From assembly GCF_010731855.1 (NCBI RefSeq), contig NZ_AP022620.1, forward strand, positions 930,001 to 994,000: a DNA stretch of 64,000 nt. Reading direction: 5' to 3'. The stretch comes from Mycolicibacterium anyangense. Lineage in GTDB: Bacteria > Actinomycetota > Actinomycetes > Mycobacteriales > Mycobacteriaceae. The notes below the pieces were generated by a model. That model saw only the letters and a program-made list of their open reading frames with translations. It had not been told where the DNA came from and searched no databases. Made by a program: the position numbers and the translations under genes. The first letter of the stretch is position 1. The number at the start of each line of letters is the position of its first letter. Shown piece after piece: positions 7,254 through 17,705 of the stretch.

Positions 7254-10200
7254 CTACAGGAGCCCGAGCAGCTGAAGATCCGTCGCGTACTTCACCACTA
7301 CCTCCGGGGTGACGTGCGGGATGTCCTTGTCCGGCCCGATCTTCGCTTCCTGTACCGCGGCGCGGAACCGGTCGGTGGGAGCCATCGACCCGTGTATCGG
7401 GCGGTCGGGCTGCTGGTAGTTGTGCAGCAGCGGAAGCAACGAGTACTGCCGCTGCCGTTCCGGCATGGCCCGCATCGCGGTCTCGAATCGCTGCAGCCAG
7501 GTCTGGTAGTCGGCGATCCGCTGGATCGGGTAACCCGCCTCGATCAGCCAGTCGACGAACTCGTCGAGACCGATGCCGTCATCGTAGGGATTCATCACGT
7601 GGTAGGTCTCGAAGCCGTCGGTGACCGACGCGCCCAGTGTCGAGATGGCCTCGGCGATGAACTCGACCGGCAGTCCGTCGTAGTGGGCGCGCTGGCGGTT
7701 GCCCTCGGCGTCGAGTTCGTAGAACGACGTGGGAGCGATGCCGGTAGCCACCAGACTGAGCATCATCCGGGTGAACATGTCGGGCAGGTTGAGCTGACCG
7801 GCATAGGAGGTGTCGGCCAGGATCATGTCGCAGCGGAACACCGAGACTGGCAGGCCAGCGAGATCGTGCGCCTCGCGCAGCAGCACCTCACCGGCCCACT
7901 TGCTGTTGCCGTAGCCGTTGGCATACGAGTCGTCCACGGCGCGGGTCGCGCTGATCTCGCGGATGTCGGCATCCTCGACGAACCGGCCCGGCGCGATGCC
8001 GCCCCCGACGCCGATGGTGGAGACGTAGACGAACGGCTTGATCCGGGTGGTCAGCGCGACGCGGATGAGTTCTGCGGTTCCTAATGCGTTGGGGGCGAAC
8101 AGTTCACGGTAGGGCAGCACGTGGTTGACGAGTGCGGCCGGGTCCACGATCAGGTCCACGGTGTCGGCCAGTCGCTGCCAGGTCGGTGCGCCGAGCCCCA
8201 GGTTCTGTTCGCCCTTGTCGCCGGCGATCACCTCGAGGTGCGCGGCGGCCAGCTGTGAATAGCGGGCCAGCAAGGCCGGGTCGCCGCTGTCGAAGGTGGC
8301 GTCGAGCCGGGCCCGAGCTTCGGCGTCGGTGCGGCCACGCACCAGGCAGATGACCTTGCCGTCGACCAGGCTCATCCGCTCCAGCCACTCCAGCGCCAGG
8401 TAGCGCCCGAGGAACCCGGTCGCGCCGGTGAGCAGCACGGTGCGGATCTCGGTGGCCGGCCTGGGAAGAGCCGGAGCCGCGGCCAGTGTGTCGGCGTCCA
8501 GGAAGCGATGCAGCGCAAGGTCTTTGGCATGCACCTCGGTGGCGTCGGCGCCGTGGATCGCGGCGAACGTCGGCCGCGTGCTTGCCGAGGCGCGTTCACT
8601 CTCGATGTAGGCGGCCAGGGATCGTAGGTCGCTGGCCGGGCTGACGATCACGCCGACTGGTACCTCGACCGCGAAGATCTCGTTGAGAAGATTGCCAAAA
8701 GTCAGCGCTGACAAGGAGTCTCCGCCGAGATCGGTGAAGTGGGAGTCGGCGGCCAGATCGGCAGAGGCGGTGCCCAGCAGGGCCGCGGCAGCGCGTATCA
8801 GCGTGGGCAGCACCGGGGCGTCAGCTCCGGCCAGCCGGATGGTCCGCAACTCGTCTGCCTGGGCCCGGGCGAGGTCGGTGTAGAGCTGTTCCAGTACCGG
8901 GCCGTAGCGCTCCTTGAGTCGGGGCCAGGCCAACTTACGGATTCCGGTGAGCAGTCCGTTCTCCACGGTGAACGGTGTTGTCTCGATGATGAAGTCGCGC
9001 GGAATCTCATAGGACTGCAGGTCGGCATTCTGAGCCACGGTCTGTAGCGACTCGGCGATGACCGACTTGAGTTCGGCCTCGTCCCGACCTGCGCGGGCCT
9101 CGTCGGTGGGGACCACCACCGCCAGCAGATACGGCCGGGAACTGTTGCCGTACAGGTAGATCTGGGCGATCAGCGGACTGGTGGTGAACGCTGCCTCCAG
9201 CTTGGAGACGGTGACGAACTCGCCCTGAGAAAGCTTGAGCACGTTGTTTCGCCGGTCGACGTACTGCAGACGGTCCGGTCCGAGTTCGGCGACGATGTCA
9301 CCGGTGCGGTAGAAGCCGTCGGCGTCGAATACCTCGGCGGTGACTTCGGGCCTGCGGTAGTAGCCCGGGAACAGCTGCTCGGACTTGATCAGCAGCTCAC
9401 CGCGCGGGTGGGGGAGATCGGTGGCGAAGTAGCCCAGTTCGGGGACGTCGACAAGCTTGTAGTCGGTGACCGGGGGCCGCCGGATCTGGCCGTCGACGAA
9501 GATCGCGCCTGCCTCGGTCGAGCCGAACCCCTCGCCCACGTGCATGTCGAGGAAGCGCTCCAACCAGGCCTTGAGTTCCGGTGCCAGCGGCGCCGATCCG
9601 CTCATCGCGGTGACGAACCGGCCACCCAACAGGGTCCGCCGTTTCTCGGCCAGCACTGCGTCCTCGTCGGCCTCCGAGCGTTCGACCTCGCGCTGCACCT
9701 CCTGGTGGATCATGTCCCACACTCGGGGTACCAGGCTCAGCTGGGTCGGCCGCACCAGAGCGAGGTCGTCGAGGAAGGTCGACAGATCGGCACGGGCAGC
9801 GAAATAGACTGTGCCGCCGGTGCTCAGCGCACCGTAGAGGGCGCCGCGGCCCATCACGTGGCTCATCGGCATGAAGCTCAGCACAATCGCCGGGAAGCCA
9901 CCGTGGTCGTCGTCCCACTGCTTTGCGGCCGCAGTCCACATGTCGGCCACCTTGCGCTGGAGATACATAGCGCCCTTGGGCGCTCCGGTGCTGCCCGAGG
10001 TGTACACCAGCAGCGCCAGCGAATCGGGAGCGCATGCAGTGGGGACGTGGCGGAGGCCCCGACCGATCTCGTCGGCCAGCGTGGTCACGGTGATACCAGT
10101 GCCCGCGAGTGCCGCGATCGTGGCGTCGAGAGCCGCGCGATGCTCGTCGTCGTCACTATGGAAGTCGAACACCACCAGGGCTTTCGGAGCCGGACCGGAC

Positions 10201-10724
10201 TGCGCGAGTTCGGTTGCCTCGGTCAGATAGTCGATACCGGCGGCGATCACCGTCGGCTCGGTCTCGGCGACGATGGGGGCAAGCTGCGCGGCAGACGCGC
10301 TGGTCTGCAGCGGCACGGCGACCGCGCCGAGCTGGAAGAGGGCCAGGTCGACGACGGTGTAGTCGACGCTGGTGAACCCGAGTACGGCCACCCGGTCACC
10401 CGGCTGCACCGTGGCAGCCCAGGCGCCCGCGACTGCGTCGATGCGACTCCACAATTGGGCGTAGGTCAGCGTCTCGAAGGCCGGTTCCAGCACTCGGGTG
10501 GTACGGCCGGTCTCGGCGTCGCGGTGCAGTCGGGTGGCGCGCTGGCCCACCGCAGGTCGCTCGGCGTAGCCGTCGAACACGGCCTTGATCAGCTGTGGGA
10601 GGGGGAGGGCCGCCGCGGCGGCGCTGACCTCGGGGAGTGGCTGCGCGGCGGCGAACTGCGGGTCGTGGGCGTAGAGGTCGTTGATTCGGTGGGTGAAGCG
10701 ATCTTCGCGGGTATCGAGCGGCAC
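7254..10724 (-). CDS. car: carboxylic acid reductase (adenylation–PCP–reductase), FadD9-like
   Basis: 1156 residues. This enzyme reduces fatty or aromatic acids to aldehydes using ATP and NADPH. The N-terminal adenylation domain has the AMP signature [11 protein letters not shown] (about 241–251). A carrier domain has GGDSLSAL with Ser670 for the phosphopantetheine arm. The C-terminal thioester reductase domain has TGATGFLGR (about 765) and Tyr938/Lys942 in YGNSK. The order and length equal M. tuberculosis FadD9 (Rv2590) and characterised mycobacterial and Nocardia CARs. The start is set at GTG 10724 because GGAG lies at good distance; a TTG at 10742 is less likely. A phosphopantetheinyl transferase must act in trans. 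Confidence 0.95.
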   Translation of the reverse strand: MPLDTREDRFTHRINDLYAHDPQFAAAQPLPEVSAAAAALPLPQLIKAVFDGYAERPAVGQRATRLHRDAETGRTTRVLEPAFETLTYAQLWSRIDAVAGAWAATVQPGDRVAVLGFTSVDYTVVDLALFQLGAVAVPLQTSASAAQLAPIVAETEPTVIAAGIDYLTEATELAQSGPAPKALVVFDFHSDDDEHRAALDATIAALAGTGITVTTLADEIGRGLRHVPTACAPDSLALLVYTSGSTGAPKGAMYLQRKVADMWTAAAKQWDDDHGGFPAIVLSFMPMSHVMGRGALYGALSTGGTVYFAARADLSTFLDDLALVRPTQLSLVPRVWDMIHQEVQREVERSEADEDAVLAEKRRTLLGGRFVTAMSGSAPLAPELKAWLERFLDMHVGEGFGSTEAGAIFVDGQIRRPPVTDYKLVDVPELGYFATDLPHPRGELLIKSEQLFPGYYRRPEVTAEVFDADGFYRTGDIVAELGPDRLQYVDRRNNVLKLSQGEFVTVSKLEAAFTTSPLIAQIYLYGNSSRPYLLAVVVPTDEARAGRDEAELKSVIAESLQTVAQNADLQSYEIPRDFIIETTPFTVENGLLTGIRKLAWPRLKERYGPVLEQLYTDLARAQADELRTIRLAGADAPVLPTLIRAAAALLGTASADLAADSHFTDLGGDSLSALTFGNLLNEIFAVEVPVGVIVSPASDLRSLAAYIESERASASTRPTFAAIHGADATEVHAKDLALHRFLDADTLAAAPALPRPATEIRTVLLTGATGFLGRYLALEWLERMSLVDGKVICLVRGRTDAEARARLDATFDSGDPALLARYSQLAAAHLEVIAGDKGEQNLGLGAPTWQRLADTVDLIVDPAALVNHVLPYRELFAPNALGTAELIRVALTTRIKPFVYVSTIGVGGGIAPGRFVEDADIREISATRAVDDSYANGYGNSKWAGEVLLREAHDLAGLPVSVFRCDMILADTSYAGQLNLPDMFTRMMLSLVATGIAPTSFYELDAEGNRQRAHYDGLPVEFIAEAISTLGASVTDGFETYHVMNPYDDGIGLDEFVDWLIEAGYPIQRIADYQTWLQRFETAMRAMPERQRQYSLLPLLHNYQQPDRPIHGSMAPTDRFRAAVQEAKIGPDKDIPHVTPEVVVKYATDLQLLGLL

Positions 10725-10788
10725 GACGAGTCTCCAAAGCAATCAAGTAACGGAAATGTTGGGGCGCCACGTTGCGCCCACCCGTATG

Positions 10789-10804
10789 ACATTAGCAAGG
10801 CTAA
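10789..10804 (-). promoter_or_regulatory. candidate promoter/operator of the carboxylic acid reductase gene
   Basis: On the minus strand a TANNNT -10 (TAATGT, plus 10789–10794) overlaps a perfect palindrome TTAGC-AAG-GCTAA (10792–10804). It lies about 65 bp before the reductase start, inside the 220-bp divergent gap. The overlap suggests a repressor site, but no regulator gene is adjacent. Inference. Confidence 0.35.
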
Positions 10805-10948
10805 CGATATTCCCGCTGCTGCTCGCTCCACACCTGGTCGCCACTGTGAAGTTGCTGTCAGTTCTCGGCGTTAGGGCTCGTGACCGGGCGGGTATGCGAC
10901 CGGCATCACCACCAGCGCCACCGGCGTTGGCCAATCACAGGAGGCGTC

Positions 10949-11581
10949 ATGAACGACGTAGATAGCCGTGTCGGCCGGCTCGACATCCCGCGCACCCGCG
11001 GGGCCGCCAGCGGATTTCTGCTGATTCTGCTCGGGCTGTGGGGTGCCCTTATCCCCTTCATCGGACCGTACTTCGACTTCGCCTACGACCCTGACACGCC
11101 GTGGGCCTGGACCTCTGGCCGGGGCTGGCTGGAGGTGCTGCCGGGTGTCTTGACCGTGCTGGGCGGATTGCTGCTGCTGGCATCGGGCAACCGGGCCACC
11201 GCGATGCTCGGCGGGTGGATCAGTGTGGTGGCCGGCGCCTGGTTCGTGGTCGGCCGACTGTTCGCCGGCCCGTGGGGGCTCGGTGACTTCCCGGCGCCGG
11301 CGGCCGGGACGCTGGCCGGCCAGGTTGCCCTGGAGTTGACGTTCTTCAGTGGGCTGGGCGCGTTGATCATCTTCCTCGGCGCCGCCGCACTGGGCCGGTT
11401 GTCGGTGCGCAGCCTGCGCGACGTCCGCTACGCCCAGCGTTCGGTCCCCACACCCATGGCCACGAGCGTGCCGGTGGCCACCGAACCTGTGGCCGCCGAG
11501 CCGGTGGCGCATGAGCCAGAACCCGAGCGTAACTGGCGGGACCGGTTGACCAGGTCGCGTCGCACCCCCGTCGCGCACTAA
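10949..11581 (+). CDS. small integral membrane protein
   Basis: 210 residues from ATG 10949, with AGGAGG-type ribosome binding sequence just before. Four hydrophobic helices (about residues 22–42, 66–84, 89–110 and 128–148) enclose a conserved-looking WTSGRGWLEVLPG segment. A basic-acidic tail with PVAHEPEPERNWRDRL follows. I do not recognise a named family. It is transcribed divergently from the reductase gene and ends in front of a strong inverted repeat. Confidence 0.75.
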   Translation: MNDVDSRVGRLDIPRTRGAASGFLLILLGLWGALIPFIGPYFDFAYDPDTPWAWTSGRGWLEVLPGVLTVLGGLLLLASGNRATAMLGGWISVVAGAWFVVGRLFAGPWGLGDFPAPAAGTLAGQVALELTFFSGLGALIIFLGAAALGRLSVRSLRDVRYAQRSVPTPMATSVPVATEPVAAEPVAHEPEPERNWRDRLTRSRRTPVAH

Positions 11582-11610
11582 CCCCGTGCGGCGGACCGGC
11601 GGATAACGGT

Positions 11611-11672
11611 CGCGAGCAGACGCGAAATCGCACGAATTCGGCCCGTGGAGTGCGATTTTGCGTCTGCTCGCG
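11611..11672. terminator. bidirectional terminator-like inverted repeat
   Basis: Arms 11611–11632 and 11651–11672 are 22 bases long and pair at 21 of 22 positions, around an 18-base loop. The repeat lies between two convergent genes (ends at 11581 and 11679). The right arm carries GCGATTTTGCG, so each strand has an A/T tract within the stem. Placement and symmetry argue for termination of both genes. Confidence 0.75.
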
Positions 11673-11678
11673 GGGGTG

Positions 11679-13112
11679 CTATCCGATGTAGGCCATGACG
11701 TGCTTGATGCGGGTGTAGTCCTCGAAGCCGTACATGGACAGGTCCTTGCCGTGCCCGGAGGACTTGTAGCCACCGTGCGGCATCTCAGCCACCAGCGGGA
11801 TATGGGTGTTGATCCACACACACCCGAAATCCAGAGCAGCCGAGACCCGCAGGGCCCGTGACACATCCTTGGTCCACACCGAGGAGGCCAGGCCGTACTC
11901 GACGCCGTTGGCCCAAGTGATGGCCTCGTCCTCTTCGGAAAACGACTGCACGGTGATCACCGGACCGAAGATCTCCTCCTGGATGTGCCGGTCCTGCTGG
12001 CGCAACCCGCCGATCACGGTCGGCTCGACGTAGAAACCCTTGTCGCCCTGGCGCTTTCCACCGGCGGCAACGGTGGCATGTGCCGGCACGTCGGCTAGAA
12101 AGCCCATCACCCGTTCCAGCTGGTTGGCATTGTTCACCGGCGGCACCCAGGCGTCCTCGTCGCCGGGGGAGCGGCCGAACGTGGTGGTGGCACTAGCGGC
12201 CTGTTCGGCCAGCGCGGCGGTCAAGTCCTCGGCAACACCAGCGCGGGCCAGCACCCGGGTGGCTGCGGTGCAGTCCTGTCCGGCGTTGAAGTAACCCGCG
12301 GTGGCGATTCCCTCGGCGGCGGCGGCGATGTCGGCGTCGTCGAAGACGATGACCGGCGCCTTGCCGCCCAATTCGAGATGGGTGCGCTTGAGGTGTCCGC
12401 CAGCGCTCACCGCGACCGCGCGTCCGGCCGCCACCGACCCGGTGATCGAGACCATCTGCGGAGTCGGATGGGCCACCACCGCCGCACCGGTGACCCGGTC
12501 ACCGCAGACGACGTTGAGTACCCCGGGCGGAAAATGCCGGGCGGCGATCTCGGCCAGCATCACCGTGCTCACCGGGGTGGTGTCACTAGGCTTGAGTACC
12601 ACCGTGTTTCCCGCCGCGATGGCCGGGCAGAACTTCCAGATCGCCATCATCATCGGGTAGTTCCACGGCGCCACCTGACCGATCACCCCGACCGGCTCGC
12701 GGCGGATCCAGGAGGTGTGGTCCGCCAGGTATTCGCCGGCCGACTTTCCCTCCAGGATGCGCGCCGCTCCGGCGAAGAACCGGATCTGGTCGACCATCGG
12801 GGGAATCTCTTCGGCGGCGGTGACGTGGTTCGGCTTGCCGGTGTTACGGCCTTCGGCCGCAACGAGTTCGGCCGCAGCCTTCTCGACGTCGTCGGCGAAG
12901 CCCAACAGCGCCTTCTGCCGTTGCGAGGGGGTGGTGCGCTTCCAGTCGGCGAACGCGGCAGCCGCCGCGGCATAGGCGTTGTCGATGTCCTGCTCGTTGG
13001 AAATCGGTGCCGTGCCGTACTTGTCGCCGGTCGACGGATCGACGATCGGCATGGTGGCACCGCTGACCGAGTCGACGAGCTCGCCGCCGATGAAATTCCT
13101 GACGGTCGTCAC
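11679..13112 (-). CDS. NAD-dependent aldehyde dehydrogenase, gamma-aminobutyraldehyde dehydrogenase-like
   Basis: 477 residues of the aldehyde dehydrogenase superfamily. The catalytic Cys281 sits in [12 protein letters not shown] and the general-base Glu in LELGGKAP (about 247). The cofactor loop ITGSVAAGR and the segment [13 protein letters not shown] are also present. The GQDC context and [20 protein letters not shown] resemble aminobutyraldehyde and betaine-aldehyde dehydrogenases (PatD/Prr type). The gene starts 10 bases after gabT and is probably in its operon. That pairing fits putrescine/GABA breakdown, with this enzyme making GABA and GabT consuming it. Confidence 0.85.
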   Translation of the reverse strand: MTTVRNFIGGELVDSVSGATMPIVDPSTGDKYGTAPISNEQDIDNAYAAAAAAFADWKRTTPSQRQKALLGFADDVEKAAAELVAAEGRNTGKPNHVTAAEEIPPMVDQIRFFAGAARILEGKSAGEYLADHTSWIRREPVGVIGQVAPWNYPMMMAIWKFCPAIAAGNTVVLKPSDTTPVSTVMLAEIAARHFPPGVLNVVCGDRVTGAAVVAHPTPQMVSITGSVAAGRAVAVSAGGHLKRTHLELGGKAPVIVFDDADIAAAAEGIATAGYFNAGQDCTAATRVLARAGVAEDLTAALAEQAASATTTFGRSPGDEDAWVPPVNNANQLERVMGFLADVPAHATVAAGGKRQGDKGFYVEPTVIGGLRQQDRHIQEEIFGPVITVQSFSEEDEAITWANGVEYGLASSVWTKDVSRALRVSAALDFGCVWINTHIPLVAEMPHGGYKSSGHGKDLSMYGFEDYTRIKHVMAYIG

Positions 13113-13122
13113 CGCGGGCCGC

Positions 13123-14463
13123 TTAGATCTCGGCGAGGATGCCGGCCAGCACGTCGAGTCCTTCGATCAGCAGCTCGTCGCTGATGGTCAGCGGCGGCAG
13201 GAACCGCAGGATGTTGCCGAACGTGCCACACGTCAGCACCAGCACGCCCTGCGAATGCGCCTTGGCGGCAAGCGTTTTGGTGAGCTCCGGGTTGGGGTCG
13301 CCGGTGCCGGACTTGACCAGCTCGACGGCGATCATCGCACCGCGGCCGCGGACGTCACCGATGCGGTCGTCGTCGGCCTGCATCCGGCCGAGCTTGTCCT
13401 TCATGACCGTCTCGATGTGCTTGGCCCGGTCCAGAAGTCCGTCCAGTTCGATGGTCTCGATGGTGGCCAGCGCGGCCGCGCATGCCACCGGGTTACCGCC
13501 GTAGGTACCGCCCAGGCCGGAGACGTGCGGCGCGTCCATGATCTCGGCGCGCCCGGTCACCGCGGCCAGCGGCAGACCGTCGGCGATGCCCTTCGCGGTG
13601 ACGATGAGGTCGGGCTCGATGCCCTCGTCCTCACACGCGAACATCGCGCCGGTGCGGGCGAATCCGGACTGCACCTCGTCGGCGATGAACACCACGTCGT
13701 TGTCGGAGCACCACGCCCGCAGCGCGGGCAGGAAGCCGGGGGCCGGGACGATGAAGCCGCCCTCACCCTGGATGGGCTCGATGATGATTGCCGCCAGGTT
13801 GGCGGCACCGATCTGCTTATCGATGACGGTCAGCGCCCGCTCGGCGGCGAGTTCACCGTCGGTGGCCCATTCCTTGTCGATCAGCCCGTCCCGGTAGGGG
13901 TAGGACATCGGGGCCCGGTAGATCTCCGGTGCGAACGGCCCGAAGCCACTCTTGTACGGCATGGACTTGGCGGTCAGCGCCATCGTGAGGTTGGTGCGGC
14001 CGTGATAGGCGTGATCGAAAGCCACCACCGCGGTCTTGCGGGTGTACGCACGGGCGATCTTGATCGCGTTCTCGACCGCCTCGGCGCCGGAGTTGAACAG
14101 CGCCGAACGTTTCTCGTAGGAGCCCGGGGTGAGCCGGTTGAGATGCTCGGCGACGGCCACGTACTCCTCATAGGGGGTGACCATGAAGCAGGTGTGGGTG
14201 AAGTCGGCGACCTGGGCGCGCACCGCGTCGATGACCCGGGGTGAGGAGTTGCCGATGGTCGTGACGGCGATGCCCGAGCCGAGATCGATCAGCCGGTTGC
14301 CGTCGACATCCTCGATGATCCCGCCGCCGGCACGGGCCGCGAAGACCGGCATGGTGACGCCGACCCCGTGCGACACCGCGGCCACGCGTCGCTTGGACAG
14401 TTCGATCGACGCGGGTCCGGGGATCTCGGTGACGAGTTTGCGACTCTGCTCGAGGGTGGTCAC
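13123..14463 (-). CDS. gabT: 4-aminobutyrate aminotransferase
   Basis: 446 residues, a class-III PLP-dependent aminotransferase. It moves the amino group of GABA to 2-oxoglutarate, giving succinate semialdehyde and glutamate. The PLP lysine is K291 in [35 protein letters not shown] and [10 protein letters not shown] are also typical. The GTG start at 14463 is preceded by AGGAGA. The protein matches M. tuberculosis GabT (Rv2589), which also lies beside fadD9. No GabD-type gene follows directly; the partner here is the aldehyde dehydrogenase described just downstream. Confidence 0.95.
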   Translation of the reverse strand: MTTLEQSRKLVTEIPGPASIELSKRRVAAVSHGVGVTMPVFAARAGGGIIEDVDGNRLIDLGSGIAVTTIGNSSPRVIDAVRAQVADFTHTCFMVTPYEEYVAVAEHLNRLTPGSYEKRSALFNSGAEAVENAIKIARAYTRKTAVVAFDHAYHGRTNLTMALTAKSMPYKSGFGPFAPEIYRAPMSYPYRDGLIDKEWATDGELAAERALTVIDKQIGAANLAAIIIEPIQGEGGFIVPAPGFLPALRAWCSDNDVVFIADEVQSGFARTGAMFACEDEGIEPDLIVTAKGIADGLPLAAVTGRAEIMDAPHVSGLGGTYGGNPVACAAALATIETIELDGLLDRAKHIETVMKDKLGRMQADDDRIGDVRGRGAMIAVELVKSGTGDPNPELTKTLAAKAHSQGVLVLTCGTFGNILRFLPPLTISDELLIEGLDVLAGILAEI

Positions 14464-14508
14464 AGCTGTTCTCCTAGGCGATGCGGCGCGGCACGGGCGG
14501 GCGATCAG

Positions 14509-14514
14509 AGCCTA
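14509..14514 (-). promoter_or_regulatory. candidate -10 box (TAGGCT) for gabT
   Basis: On the minus strand TAGGCT (TANNNT) lies about 46 bp before the gabT GTG. TTGCGT lies 16 bp further upstream as a possible -35. Pattern match only. Confidence 0.35.
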
Positions 14515-14604
14515 TCGGTGTGTGCACGCGACGCAACTGAAAACCCGTGTCAGAGCCCCGAGAGGTAATGGATCACGTCGTTCTGACGCCCGTTATCAAC
14601 GATA

Positions 14605-15291
14605 TCAGTTGTTCTCGGTCGGCAATGGTGTGCCATCGACCCGGTCCACGGTGGTGAAAGACGCCACCGATCCGCGGCGCAACCGCGTGGGCTGGTGCAC
14701 GGGGTGGCCGAGCGCGACGGCAGCGGCCAGAGCGAGCTGCGGGGGAGCGGCGAGCAGCCGCTTCACCTCGTCTTCCTGCCGGATGAGCATCGTGGTGAGG
14801 ACGCCGCCGAGCCCCTCGGCCCGGGCCGCCAGCAGCAGGCTCCACACGAACGGGTAGACCGAGGCGCCACCGGCGAACGTGTACCGGTCCAGATCGCGGT
14901 CCACCGCGGCCAGCTGGGCGAGGTCGGCGAACACCATGAGGAGCACCGGCACGGTGTCGAGGTGGGCCGCGAACCCGCCAGGTTCACCGGTGTGGCCGGC
15001 GCCGGCCGACAGCGCCTCCCGCTCGGCGGCCCGGTCATTGACCGGCGACCATGGCCGTAGCCCGGCAGCGGTCAGGGTCAGATAGTCGGCCCAGCCGGGA
15101 CTGTAGAGGTCACGCAGGCGGGAGCGGATCTGCTGATCCTTGACGACCACCACCCGCCACGCTTGCGCGTTGGCCCCGCTGGGGGCGAACCGGGCGGTGT
15201 CCAGGACCCGGGCCAGCACCGCGTCGTCGACCGGTTCGTCGGTGAAATCGCGCACCGCACCGGTGCTGCGCAGGGTCTCGATCAGGTCCAT
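14605..15291 (-). CDS. nitroreductase-family flavoprotein
   Basis: 228 residues from ATG 15291. The frame is open a little further upstream, but the conserved start MDLIETLRSTGAVRDF sets this codon. SGANAQAWRVVVVKD is the FMN-phosphate-binding segment of the nitroreductase fold, and LGGVLTTMLIRQEDEV is the usual C-terminal element. Such proteins are NAD(P)H-dependent FMN oxidoreductases; the natural substrate is unknown. The gene is divergent from yajC, with a short palindrome between them. Confidence 0.85.
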   Translation of the reverse strand: MDLIETLRSTGAVRDFTDEPVDDAVLARVLDTARFAPSGANAQAWRVVVVKDQQIRSRLRDLYSPGWADYLTLTAAGLRPWSPVNDRAAEREALSAGAGHTGEPGGFAAHLDTVPVLLMVFADLAQLAAVDRDLDRYTFAGGASVYPFVWSLLLAARAEGLGGVLTTMLIRQEDEVKRLLAAPPQLALAAAVALGHPVHQPTRLRRGSVASFTTVDRVDGTPLPTENN

Positions 15292-15332
15292 CCCTGCATT
15301 CTCTGTCGGCGATGGGTTCGAGCGAAGCAACA

Positions 15333-15347
15333 CCGTGACGGTCACGG
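15333..15347. promoter_or_regulatory. 15-bp perfect palindrome between nitroreductase and yajC
   Basis: CCGTGAC-G-GTCACGG is a perfect 7+1+7 palindrome in the 148-bp divergent gap. Its position, 42 bp before the nitroreductase start, suggests a regulator site. No adjacent regulator gene identifies the binder. Confidence 0.35.
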
Positions 15348-15439
15348 CCGCGGCAGCCAATGGCAGACTGGTCAGCTATGAGGCCCGAGGCCGGTCGGCC
15401 CCGGAGCGTTGTCCCCGCACCCGATATGAAAGTGCTGTC

Positions 15440-15775
15440 ATGGATCTAGTCGTCTTCTTGCCCCTGATCATCATCATGGGCGCGTTCATGTGGTTCGCCT
15501 CGCGCCGTCAGCGCAAGGCCATGCAGGCCACCATCGATCTGCACGAGTCGCTGCGCGTGGGTGACCATGTGCACACCACCTCGGGCCTGAAGGCCACCAT
15601 CACCGGTATCAACGACGACTACGTCGACTTGGAGATCGCTCCCGGCGTGGTCACCACCTGGATGAAGCTCGCGATCCGCGACCGCATCGAGCCCGAAACA
15701 CCCGATGTGGCGGACTCGGCGTCGGGAGCTGCGGAAATCACTGAAAGCGACGCGGACCGCCTGACCAAAGACTGA
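15440..15775 (+). CDS. yajC: Sec translocon accessory protein YajC
   Basis: 111 residues. One N-terminal membrane helix (about residues 3–20) is followed by RRQRKAMQATIDLHESLRVGDHVHTTSGLKA-type sequence, which is the conserved YajC domain. YajC associates with SecD and SecF at the SecYEG channel. The ATG at 15440 places the helix at the very start, as in the family. The order yajC-secD-secF is conserved (Rv2588c–Rv2586c in M. tuberculosis). Confidence 0.95.
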   Translation: MDLVVFLPLIIIMGAFMWFASRRQRKAMQATIDLHESLRVGDHVHTTSGLKATITGINDDYVDLEIAPGVVTTWMKLAIRDRIEPETPDVADSASGAAEITESDADRLTKD

Positions 15776-15874
15776 TCGCCAGCCTGACCCCGTACCCTCT
15801 ACCGAGAACCGACGGCGGATCTCGCAGGGACCTTGCGGAGCGGATCGCGGCACACACCTAGGAGAGACAACAAC

Positions 15875-17701
15875 GTGGCATCGTCTTCGGCGCCGGTGCA
15901 TCCGTACCGATACCTGACGCTGTTCCTGGTCCTGCTCATCGGGGTCTACCTGCTCGTCTTCCTCACCGGCGACAAGCAGGCCAAGCCCAAGCTGGGCATC
16001 GACCTTCAGGGCGGTACCCGCGTCACGCTCACCGCGCGCACCCCGGACGGCTCCAAGCCCACCCGCGATGCACTCAACCAGGCGGAGCAGATCATCAGTG
16101 CCCGCGTGAACGGCCTGGGTGTGTCGGGTTCCGAGGTGGTGATCGACGGCGACAACCTGGTCATCACGGTGCCGGGTAACGACGGCAACGAGGCCCGCAA
16201 CCTCGGTCAGACCGCGCGGCTGTTCATCCGTCCGGTGATCGGCCAGCCCATCCCGGTCGAGGCGATCAAGGCCCAGGCCGGGAAGGGTCCGGGCGCGGGC
16301 GCACCGCCGCCGGGTGCTCCGCCCGCGGGCGCTCCCGCACCCGGGGCTCCGGCTCCTGGCGCTCCGCCTGCGCCCGGCGCACCCGAAGGGGCTCCGCCGG
16401 CGGCGCCGGCACCCGACACCGGCTCGGCCCCCGCGCCGCAGCCGCGCCCGTTCCCGCTGGAGCCGACTCCGGAGCCCACCCCGGCTCCCGGTCAGCCCGC
16501 CGCGCCCGCACCGCCGGGCGCCGGGCCTGCTCTCGCTCCTGGCCAGCCGGCCCCCGCGCCCGGTCCGCCGGACCCGCGCAAGGATCTCGCGGCGCGGATC
16601 AAGTTCGAGAAGGAACTGCGCCAGAGCTCCAACCAGAACCTGCTGCTGCTGGCCGTGCAGTACATGGCGGGTCGCTGCGACCAGGAAGACGTCCTGGCCG
16701 GCAATGACGACCCGGACAAGCCACTGGTGACCTGTTCGGAAGACCACAAGTACGTCTACGTACTGGACAAGTCGATCATCAGCGGCGACCAGATCAAGAA
16801 CGCCACCTCCGGGCTGGACAACCAGAGCGGCGCCTACGTCGTCGACCTGGAATTCAAGGAGCAGGCCGCCACCACGTGGGCGGACTTCACCGCAGCCAAC
16901 ATCGGCACCCAGACGGCGTTCACGCTGGACTCGCAGGTGGTCTCCGCGCCGCAGATCCGGGAAGCCATCCCGGGCGGGCGCACCCAGATCAGCGGCGGCA
17001 ACCCGCCGTTCACCGCCGACACCGCCAAGCAGCTGGCCAACGTCCTCAAGTACGGGTCGCTGCCATTGTCCTTCGAGTCTTCGGAAGCCGAAACCGTCTC
17101 GGCGACATTGGGCTTGGCATCGCTGCGGGCCGGCCTGATCGCCGGCGCGATCGGCCTGGCGCTGGTGCTGCTGTACTCGCTGCTGTACTACCGGGTGCTT
17201 GGCATACTGACTGCGCTGTCGCTGGTGGCCTCCGGTGCCATGGTGTTCGGCATCCTGGTGCTGCTCGGCAGGTACATCAACTACACCCTGGACCTGGCCG
17301 GTATCGCAGGTCTGATCATCGGTATCGGCACCACCGCCGACTCGTTCGTGGTGTTCTTCGAACGCATCAAGGACGAGATCCGCGAAGGCCGTTCGTTCCG
17401 CTCGGCGGTACCGCGCGGTTGGGCGCGTGCCCGCAAGACGATCCTGTCGGGCAACGCGGTGACCTTCCTGGCCGCCGCGGTGCTCTACTTCCTGGCGGTC
17501 GGTCAGGTGAAGGGTTTCGCCTTCACCCTGGGCCTGACCACGATCCTCGACGTCGTGGTGGTGTTCCTGGTGACCTGGCCGCTGATCTACCTGGCGTCGA
17601 AGTCGCCGACGATGGCGAAGCCGGCGTTCAACGGTCTCGGGGCTGTTCAGCAGATCGCCAGGGAACGTCGCGCTGCCGCTTCTGTGACGGGACGGGGGTA
17701 A
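15875..17701 (+). CDS. secD: protein translocase subunit SecD with long Pro/Ala-rich insert
   Basis: 608 residues from GTG 15875, preceded by AGGAGA. SecD with SecF uses the proton gradient to pull exported proteins through the channel. Helix 1 (about 10–28) is followed by the P1 region start [14 protein letters not shown]. Later come [11 protein letters not shown] and five C-terminal helices with [19 protein letters not shown]. About residues 131–234 are almost only Pro, Ala and Gly, inserted in the periplasmic domain. Mycobacterial SecD proteins are known to be longer than E. coli SecD here, but this linker is striking. The start choice keeps the conserved first helix. Confidence 0.95.
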   Translation: MASSSAPVHPYRYLTLFLVLLIGVYLLVFLTGDKQAKPKLGIDLQGGTRVTLTARTPDGSKPTRDALNQAEQIISARVNGLGVSGSEVVIDGDNLVITVPGNDGNEARNLGQTARLFIRPVIGQPIPVEAIKAQAGKGPGAGAPPPGAPPAGAPAPGAPAPGAPPAPGAPEGAPPAAPAPDTGSAPAPQPRPFPLEPTPEPTPAPGQPAAPAPPGAGPALAPGQPAPAPGPPDPRKDLAARIKFEKELRQSSNQNLLLLAVQYMAGRCDQEDVLAGNDDPDKPLVTCSEDHKYVYVLDKSIISGDQIKNATSGLDNQSGAYVVDLEFKEQAATTWADFTAANIGTQTAFTLDSQVVSAPQIREAIPGGRTQISGGNPPFTADTAKQLANVLKYGSLPLSFESSEAETVSATLGLASLRAGLIAGAIGLALVLLYSLLYYRVLGILTALSLVASGAMVFGILVLLGRYINYTLDLAGIAGLIIGIGTTADSFVVFFERIKDEIREGRSFRSAVPRGWARARKTILSGNAVTFLAAAVLYFLAVGQVKGFAFTLGLTTILDVVVVFLVTWPLIYLASKSPTMAKPAFNGLGAVQQIARERRAAASVTGRG

Positions 17702-17705
17702 CCGC

